Positions 32,226-37,500 of a stretch of 39,849 nucleotides of DNA are shown piece after piece (within the stretch, counting starts at the first letter, position 1; the number at the start of each line of letters is the position of its first letter). The DNA is taken from contig JAHFSY010000041.1 of assembly GCA_023269615.1 (NCBI GenBank), forward strand, positions 1 through 39,849, in the 5' to 3' direction. A program made the translations under genes and the position numbers. The notes under the pieces are model-generated. The model made no database searches. It saw only the letters and a program-made list of their open reading frames with translations, and was not told the origin of the DNA. Source of the DNA: Verrucomicrobiota bacterium (GTDB lineage: Bacteria > Verrucomicrobiota > Verrucomicrobiia > JABWAM01).

Positions 32226-34781
32226 ATGAAAACGTTGCTTTACTCAATGTGGGTTAAATTAACCATTGTTGCGCTTTGCGGGCTGCCGATGGCCATTTTG
32301 GGACAGGAAGCCACCACGGATGCCAAGGAGGCTGCCAAGGAAGCCAAGGAAACCGCCATCGAGGGTGCCAATGCTTCCCAGCTGGAACTGGTGCGACGCC
32401 AGGAAGCGTTGATCAGCGCGCAGTTGATGATCAAGGAGGCGGAGAGTCTTGCCACGCAGGGTGATTTTGCGAAGGCGTTGAGCATTTATGAGGAGGCGCA
32501 GAAGAAACTGACGAGCGCTCCAGCGTCCGCCATCGAATTCGCGCAGATTCGCCAGGGTGCCTCGATTTGTGCCTTCAGCCTTGCCCGTTCACTCTATGAC
32601 AAGGGGGATTATACCTCGGCCGTCCGCTACGGGCAGCAGGCCTACCAGCTCAACCCGGAAAATCGTCAGGCATTGGAGCTGGTGGAAGCCGCACAACGCG
32701 AAAGCAGCAGCGGGGAGGTTCACAAGGAGGCGGTGGAACAGCGCACAGCGGCCATACCCAAGGAACTTTCCGAGCCGGAATTTGTGGCAAGGCAGCAGGA
32801 AGTCCTTAAAAAATACCGCGCCGCTGAAAACTATTTCAAGAGCGAGCAATTCGACCTGGCCGAGACCAGCCTCAAGGATGTCCTGCGCATCGACCCCTAC
32901 AGCGCCACGGCCTACCACCGCCTGCGCGAGGTGCAGCTTGCGAAATACAAAAAACTGGAAGCCGCCAAGCGCCAGGCCGAGATGCAAAGCATGCTCGAGG
33001 TCCAGGAAGGGTGGAAATTGCCGCTTCGACGGGACAAGGCGCCGCCCACGAGTGGCAATGTCACGGACGATCTTGGCACTTTTGGCAACACGAGTGATAT
33101 CATGAAAAAGCTCAAGGATATCAGGATCAAGAAGATCGAGTTTGAGAACACCCCGATCATGAGCGCAATCAATTACCTGATTAATGAAAGTCGCGAAGCC
33201 GATCCGAATCACCAGGGCGTGAACATCATTCCGGCGTTCGCAAAGTCAACCGGGGGTTTTGAAGCCGCAACGCCAGCACCGGACGCGGGGGGAGGGACGG
33301 TGACCGATCCCACTGGAGGTGGCGGAACCACGCCTGCAGCCGCTTCCGGCCTCACCGTGACGCTGAATCTTCGCGATGTGCCGCTGCTCAATGCCATCAA
33401 ATTTCTGACAACCGTCACGGGTTTGAAATATCATGTGGAACCTGATGCCGTGATGATTGTTTCAAGCGACCAGGGCATGATGAAAGGCGGAACCCAGACC
33501 CGCACATTCAGCGTGTCGCCCGGCATTTTCCGATCGGTTATTGAAAGCACCAGTGGAACTGGCGGTGGTGGTGGTGGTGGAGGAGGAGGAGGAGGAGGAG
33601 GAGGCTTTGTGTCCATGCAATCATCCAACGGCAAGGCCAAGGCGGCCGACGTCAAGAAGGCGTTTGAGGAATTCGGAATCGATTTTTCCAACAAGAACAC
33701 CAGCATTTCATACAACGAATCGCTGGGCATCCTGGTCGCCACGCATTCCAATGAAGTGCTGGACCAGATCGAACAGATCATCCTCAAGCTCAACAAGACT
33801 CCTCCCCAGGTCCAGATCGAGGCCAAGTTTATTGATATCCGACAGAGCGACCTGGAGCAGTTGGGCTTCCGATGGGCCTTTGCGGACGCCACGCAGCACG
33901 AGTACACGGTGGAATCGGGCACGGGTACATCGCTGCCCGGCATCCCGATCGGCGGGCCCTACCGTGGTCTCGGCAACCCGCTGACCACCGGTTTGCGAAG
34001 CACCCTCAGTGCAAGCGCGCTGGATGCATTGCTGTCGGGAGCGACCAGCGGCGTCGCCCCCACTGTGATGACCATCACCGGTGTGCTCACCAATCCCCAG
34101 TTTCAGGTTTTCATTGACGCATTGAGCCAGAAAGGCCTCACCAACCTGCTTTCCGCGCCTCGAGTCACCACCACCAGCGGTGAATCGGCAAGAATCCTGA
34201 TCACGCGTGAATTCATTTACCCATCCGCCTTCACCGATCCGCAGATCTCGACGGGTACATCCGGCGTCGTGGGCGGCCAGGGTGCCGTGGCCATCGCGGG
34301 ACCTTCTCCCAGCGCCTTCTCGACGCGTGAAATCGGCGTGATCCTCGATGTAAAACCCACCGTGAGCAGCGACAGTTATACCATCAATATGACGGTGTCA
34401 CCCGAGGTTGTGGACTTTGAAGGGTTCGTGAATTACACGACATCCGCCGTGGCCGGCTCGACCTCGGTCACCTTTACCTTGCCGCAGCCTATTTTTAACA
34501 AGAAAACGTTGACCACGAGCGTCATCATTTGGGATGGCCAGACCATCATGCTGGGCGGGTTGATCAACGAGGTGCAGAGCAAGGTGAACGACAAGGTGCC
34601 GTTCCTTGGCGACATCCCGATGATCGGGCGCTTCTTTCAGAGCAAGATAGACCAGACAAGCAAGCGAAACCTGATCATCTTCCTCAACGCGCGCATTGTT
34701 GACCCGGCCGGCAATCCAATCCGTACATTTCAATCGAACATTCTGAGTTCGACGGCCGAAACCGGCGCGGCGACGCCGTAA
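32226..34781 (+). CDS. TPR-containing secretin (PilQ/GspD-like, Amuc_1098-like)
   Basis: This 851-residue protein should form the outer-membrane pore. A signal peptide is followed by an N-terminal helical region with TPR-like units (FAKALSIYEEAQKKL, YTSAVRYGQQAYQLNPEN and FDLAETSLKDVLRIDPYS). STN/N0-N1 domains follow (LRDVPLLNAIKFLTTVTGLKY and ILVATHSNEVLDQIEQIILKLN), then the secretin core ending in VPFLGDIPMIGRFF and NLIIFLNARIVDP. A run of 14 glycines (G446-G459), encoded by a GGT/GGA microsatellite, lies before the N1 repeat. TPR units in front of secretins are typical of this verrucomicrobial family. No pilotin gene is obvious nearby. It is the last member of the five-gene Amuc-like block. 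Confidence 0.9.
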   Translation: MKTLLYSMWVKLTIVALCGLPMAILGQEATTDAKEAAKEAKETAIEGANASQLELVRRQEALISAQLMIKEAESLATQGDFAKALSIYEEAQKKLTSAPASAIEFAQIRQGASICAFSLARSLYDKGDYTSAVRYGQQAYQLNPENRQALELVEAAQRESSSGEVHKEAVEQRTAAIPKELSEPEFVARQQEVLKKYRAAENYFKSEQFDLAETSLKDVLRIDPYSATAYHRLREVQLAKYKKLEAAKRQAEMQSMLEVQEGWKLPLRRDKAPPTSGNVTDDLGTFGNTSDIMKKLKDIRIKKIEFENTPIMSAINYLINESREADPNHQGVNIIPAFAKSTGGFEAATPAPDAGGGTVTDPTGGGGTTPAAASGLTVTLNLRDVPLLNAIKFLTTVTGLKYHVEPDAVMIVSSDQGMMKGGTQTRTFSVSPGIFRSVIESTSGTGGGGGGGGGGGGGGGFVSMQSSNGKAKAADVKKAFEEFGIDFSNKNTSISYNESLGILVATHSNEVLDQIEQIILKLNKTPPQVQIEAKFIDIRQSDLEQLGFRWAFADATQHEYTVESGTGTSLPGIPIGGPYRGLGNPLTTGLRSTLSASALDALLSGATSGVAPTVMTITGVLTNPQFQVFIDALSQKGLTNLLSAPRVTTTSGESARILITREFIYPSAFTDPQISTGTSGVVGGQGAVAIAGPSPSAFSTREIGVILDVKPTVSSDSYTINMTVSPEVVDFEGFVNYTTSAVAGSTSVTFTLPQPIFNKKTLTTSVIIWDGQTIMLGGLINEVQSKVNDKVPFLGDIPMIGRFFQSKIDQTSKRNLIIFLNARIVDPAGNPIRTFQSNILSSTAETGAATP
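33561..33602 (+). repeat. GGT/GGA trinucleotide microsatellite inside the secretin gene
   Basis: Fourteen consecutive glycine codons: GGC, five GGT, seven GGA and GGC. Changes by whole units would stay in frame and alter the length of a flexible linker. It lies between a domain ending near residue 440 and the N1-like segment. Confidence 0.85.
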
Positions 34782-34838
34782 CGGGACGGGGAATTCGACT
34801 TGACTTTCAGCCGATTGCGGATAGCCTCGAATATACCC

Positions 34839-35675
34839 ATGAAAACGCGATCCTTTGTAATCCCGCCCTCGTTCCTTGCTGCAGTGATGGTGCTGTCTTT
34901 GATTTCAACTTCTTACGGCCGTATCTTCCGCAGCGACGGCAAAGTCAATTCACATCGCAGCCGTGATGCATTTGCTCCGGTTCCGTTTTCGAGCTCGGGG
35001 GGCAAGGGGGGACTGACCTCGGTCGCCTCCACCGCATTCTCGACCAACGGCAGTTTCCCGATGCTGCCCAATATCGTCAACACGGTCATGGCCTTTACTG
35101 TTCCAATCGGTGGCACCATCAACAGCCTGTCGGTGCATATCACCGCCAATCATGGCGACTTTGGATATCAGGGACTCATCCTGCAAAAGCTGAACAGTTC
35201 GGGGACAGTGGCCGCATCCGTCATTCTCCAAAACGCATACTTTTACGGGCCATACACGACCATCACCGGCAACCCTTTTGACCAGAATGACCAGGACGTG
35301 ACCTATAGCACCTTGGCCTCCATTCCAATTGGAAACAACTACACCTACCAGCCCCTGCGAACCACGACCAACGTTGTCGGGGGGGTTACAAACGTTTACA
35401 ACTTTGATTGTCGCCTCATGGGAACGTTTTTACCCGATGGGTCTTTGAGTGGTTTCACGAATGTTGACGTGGCAGGCTCATGGTTGTTGGTATCGGATGG
35501 TACCGGGCATGGCAGCTTCGGTGGCACCATCACCTCATTTTCCATGGATCTCGGGAATGTGTCAGGCAGCCCGTTTCTCAAGGATCAATTCGGGAATCTC
35601 ATCACTGTGCCACGTTACGTTTCTGAAACACCCTCGTTTGCCGGCAAGAGCCCGCGCTCCGCGGGGGAGCCGTGA
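34839..35675 (+). CDS. Exported P-domain (proprotein convertase-like) protein
   Basis: This 278-residue protein has a signal peptide (FVIPPSFLAAVMVLSLIST) and one P/Homo B-like beta-sandwich domain. Diagnostic segments are MAFTVPIGGTINSLSVHIT, GDFGYQGLILQKLNSSGT (the strand usually reading D-L-x-I-x-L-x-x-P-x-G-T) and GSWLLVSDGTGHGSFGGTITSFSMDL (G-x-W-x-L-x-V-x-D near the end). No protease domain precedes it, so it is a stand-alone module, perhaps a surface or fibre component. The ATG at 34839 leaves a 57-bp gap after the secretin gene. Its stop overlaps the GTG start of the pseudopilin gene. Confidence 0.75.
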   Translation: MKTRSFVIPPSFLAAVMVLSLISTSYGRIFRSDGKVNSHRSRDAFAPVPFSSSGGKGGLTSVASTAFSTNGSFPMLPNIVNTVMAFTVPIGGTINSLSVHITANHGDFGYQGLILQKLNSSGTVAASVILQNAYFYGPYTTITGNPFDQNDQDVTYSTLASIPIGNNYTYQPLRTTTNVVGGVTNVYNFDCRLMGTFLPDGSLSGFTNVDVAGSWLLVSDGTGHGSFGGTITSFSMDLGNVSGSPFLKDQFGNLITVPRYVSETPSFAGKSPRSAGEP

Positions 35676-36208
35676 GACGGAAGTCATCGCGGAAGCAGCA
35701 TGCTCTGACTCTGACGGAGCTTTTGGTGGCCGTGTCCATCGTTTTCATTCTTGTCGCCCTGTCGGTTCCCGTCCTTCGCGATTTTCGAGGACGCTCCAAA
35801 CAAATGGCCTGCATGGCCAATCTTCGTCACATTTACGGCGGCATGGCCATTTATGCCTCGGACAATGATGGCTATATTCCCAACGGCCTGGCGACGAATT
35901 TATCGCAGGGCTTTTTTGTCAGCGGGGTGGATTTGCCGTTCGCCCTCGATTCGTACAGCGTGGACGAATTTTCCTTCCGGTGCCCGATGGATACCCCAAC
36001 CTCGCCCATGGGATTCGGCGACCCCGGATATAACTCAAGTTACAGCTATAACGGCATGATGATACAGCGCCTGGGGGAGTCGTACACAGGCAAGGATCAT
36101 ACCTGTGGGCCGGACGAATTTGCGCTTTTGACCGAGGGATATGTTCACTGGCGGGGCAGGGCGAACACGCTGTTTCATGACGGTCATGTTGCCGCCCGTA
36201 AATTTTGA
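35672..36208 (+). CDS. Type IV pseudopilin-like protein
   Basis: This 178-residue protein begins with a basic leader (RRKSSRKQHA) and a type III signal, A-LTLTELLVAVSIVFILVALSVP. The +5 Glu is present (E16), but the residue before the cleavage site is Ala (A11), not the usual Gly. The body contains MACMANLRHIYGGMAIYASDNDGYIPN and ends in RANTLFHDGHVA, as in the H-x9-DG-type pseudopilins abundant in Planctomycetes and Verrucomicrobia. A GGGGGAG site precedes the GTG start, which overlaps the stop of the P-domain gene (GTGA). It is a likely filament subunit or secreted cargo for the upstream secretin machine. Confidence 0.85.
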   Translation: MRRKSSRKQHALTLTELLVAVSIVFILVALSVPVLRDFRGRSKQMACMANLRHIYGGMAIYASDNDGYIPNGLATNLSQGFFVSGVDLPFALDSYSVDEFSFRCPMDTPTSPMGFGDPGYNSSYSYNGMMIQRLGESYTGKDHTCGPDEFALLTEGYVHWRGRANTLFHDGHVAARKF

Positions 36209-36222
36209 TGCGGCACTGCAGG

Positions 36223-36383
36223 TTACGCATTTGGACTCCGAGGTTCTTCCAAATCTGGATGCGGGGTGGTTGCCTTGTGCTTTTTGTGCCTCTTTGCGGC
36301 CAATCCGTCTGTTCGGCACGCGGGAAATGGCCACAAAAAGGCGCAAGAGGCACAAGAATGACGAACCGATTCCAAATGCGTAA
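36223..36383 (+). repeat. TTACGCATTTGGA palindromic element, copy 1
   Basis: Perfect 13-bp outer ends (36223-36235 and 36371-36383) enclose a second, imperfect stem: 36274-36301 with 36329-36356, 23 of 28 positions (CTTGTGC-TGTGCCTCTTTGCGG type). It starts 14 bp after the pseudopilin stop. An inverted relative is at 37219-37405. Confidence 0.75.
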
Positions 36384-36428
36384 GCCCAGCTGCAGTGCCA
36401 CGGATGGATTTGATTTGTGCTTGGAAAG

Positions 36429-37205
36429 ATGATAGAGTTTGTGTCCGTGAAAAAACTTGTTTTTGTTTTATTTTTTGGGTTCGCGGGAATTCACCTGGCC
36501 GGGGGTGTTGAGAAAGCACCGCAAAACCGTATTTCCGGGATTTATTCCCCCAAGAACACGGTTGTTCTGGAGGCCGGTGAACTGACCCGATTGATGCGGG
36601 TTCCCGAAGGTCTCCCCGCCATCCCTTTCACCTTGCTCTCCCAGGCCAATGACATCGTGGAGGTCACTCTTGCGGATGGCTCGATCATCCGTCAAGGGCC
36701 CAACACCCTGGTGGAGTATGTGCCCAAGGAAAAACAGGCCGCCATCATGGCCGGCTCGGTGCTGGTTCGCTTCACCAACGAGGGAGGCGTGCACCTGAAT
36801 GTTCCGGATGTGAGCGGCAAGGAGAATTCGGTCGCCCTGATCGCCTATTCCAAGGATGGAGTGAAAGTGATCGCACTCGTCGGCAAGGTTGATTTTCGCG
36901 GCAAGGAAGTGGACCAGGGCGAGATGTATTTTTATCCCGGAAAGGGAGAGATGCAGGGGCCCTTCATGATCGATCTGGCCGCCTTGATCAAAACATCCCC
37001 GATTGCCGTGGAATTTCCTTATAACCGATGGATCCGCGATGCCACCGATCCATCCATTGAAAAACAAAAATGGCTGAAAAATCTCGGAATTATTGAGCCG
37101 ACGCAGACCACGCTCGACGGGAGCGGCATTCGCGTCAAGAACGTCGTCCCGTCTCCTCCCGCGACCAGGACCAACCCCCAAACCGAGACCCGAAAAGCCG
37201 AATGA
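36429..37205 (+). CDS. FecR-like exported protein
   Basis: This is a protein of about 258 residues with a signal peptide (KKLVFVLFFGFAGIHLAGG) and a FecR-type beta-strand domain: a strand-rich core with IVEVTLADGSIIRQGPNTLVEY and AAIMAGSVLVRF. A second half repeats a VKVIALVGKVDFRGKEV pattern and ends in a Pro/Thr-rich tail. It is paralogous over about 160 residues to the N-terminal part of the next gene. FecR domains usually sense or bind envelope proteins; here the protein is soluble and exported. The ATG at 36429 is used; a GTG at 36447 directly before KKLVFV is equally plausible. Palindromic repeat copies flank the gene. Confidence 0.65.
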   Translation: MIEFVSVKKLVFVLFFGFAGIHLAGGVEKAPQNRISGIYSPKNTVVLEAGELTRLMRVPEGLPAIPFTLLSQANDIVEVTLADGSIIRQGPNTLVEYVPKEKQAAIMAGSVLVRFTNEGGVHLNVPDVSGKENSVALIAYSKDGVKVIALVGKVDFRGKEVDQGEMYFYPGKGEMQGPFMIDLAALIKTSPIAVEFPYNRWIRDATDPSIEKQKWLKNLGIIEPTQTTLDGSGIRVKNVVPSPPATRTNPQTETRKAE

Positions 37206-37218
37206 CAGGGCGTTTTTT

Positions 37219-37405
37219 CCCAGGGCTTCCGCATTTGGGTTTGGCAACGCATAGCACATAGCAGATCGTCCTTCTTGCGCTCCTTGTGCCTCTTCGCGGC
37301 CATATTCCCAAGCACCGAACGGCAGAGATCGGCCGCGAAGAGGCGCAAAAGTCACAAGGTGGCCAATAGCAAATCCATGGCCATTCCAAATGCGTAAGCC
37401 CTGGG
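37219..37405 (-). repeat. GCATTTGG palindromic element, copy 2
   Basis: Outer arms 37219-37239 and 37385-37405 pair at 19 of 21 positions (CCCAGGGCTT-CGCATTTGG type). The inner stem and loop resemble the reverse complement of copy 1 at 36223-36383. It starts 14 bp after the FecR-like gene's stop, the same distance seen at copy 1. Confidence 0.7.
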
Positions 37406-37453
37406 CTTGGGCATTTTTGCGGTATTTTTGCACCTTGACTTTTCGCAGTTAAT

Positions 37454-37468
37454 CGTTCATTGTGAACG
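37454..37468. promoter_or_regulatory. Possible operator palindrome upstream of the Gly-rich gene
   Basis: CGTTCA-TTG-TGAACG is a 15-base perfect inverted repeat with 6-bp arms, 32 bp before the ATG at 37501 and just after TTGACT at 37435-37440. Its position would suit a repressor or activator site. There is no independent evidence. Confidence 0.3.
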
Positions 37469-37500
37469 CGTTCTAATTATTTTAAAAAAGGGAGTCCGTC

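Larger units (their letters stand above)
37206..37500. other. Intergenic region with palindromic repeat and possible promoter
   Basis: This 295-bp region contains palindromic element copy 2 (37219-37405). It is followed by TTGACT at 37435-37440, a CGTTCA-TTG-TGAACG palindrome (37454-37468) that could be an operator, and an AT-rich run before GGGAG and the ATG at 37501. A good -10 box at standard spacing is not evident. Confidence 0.5.
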
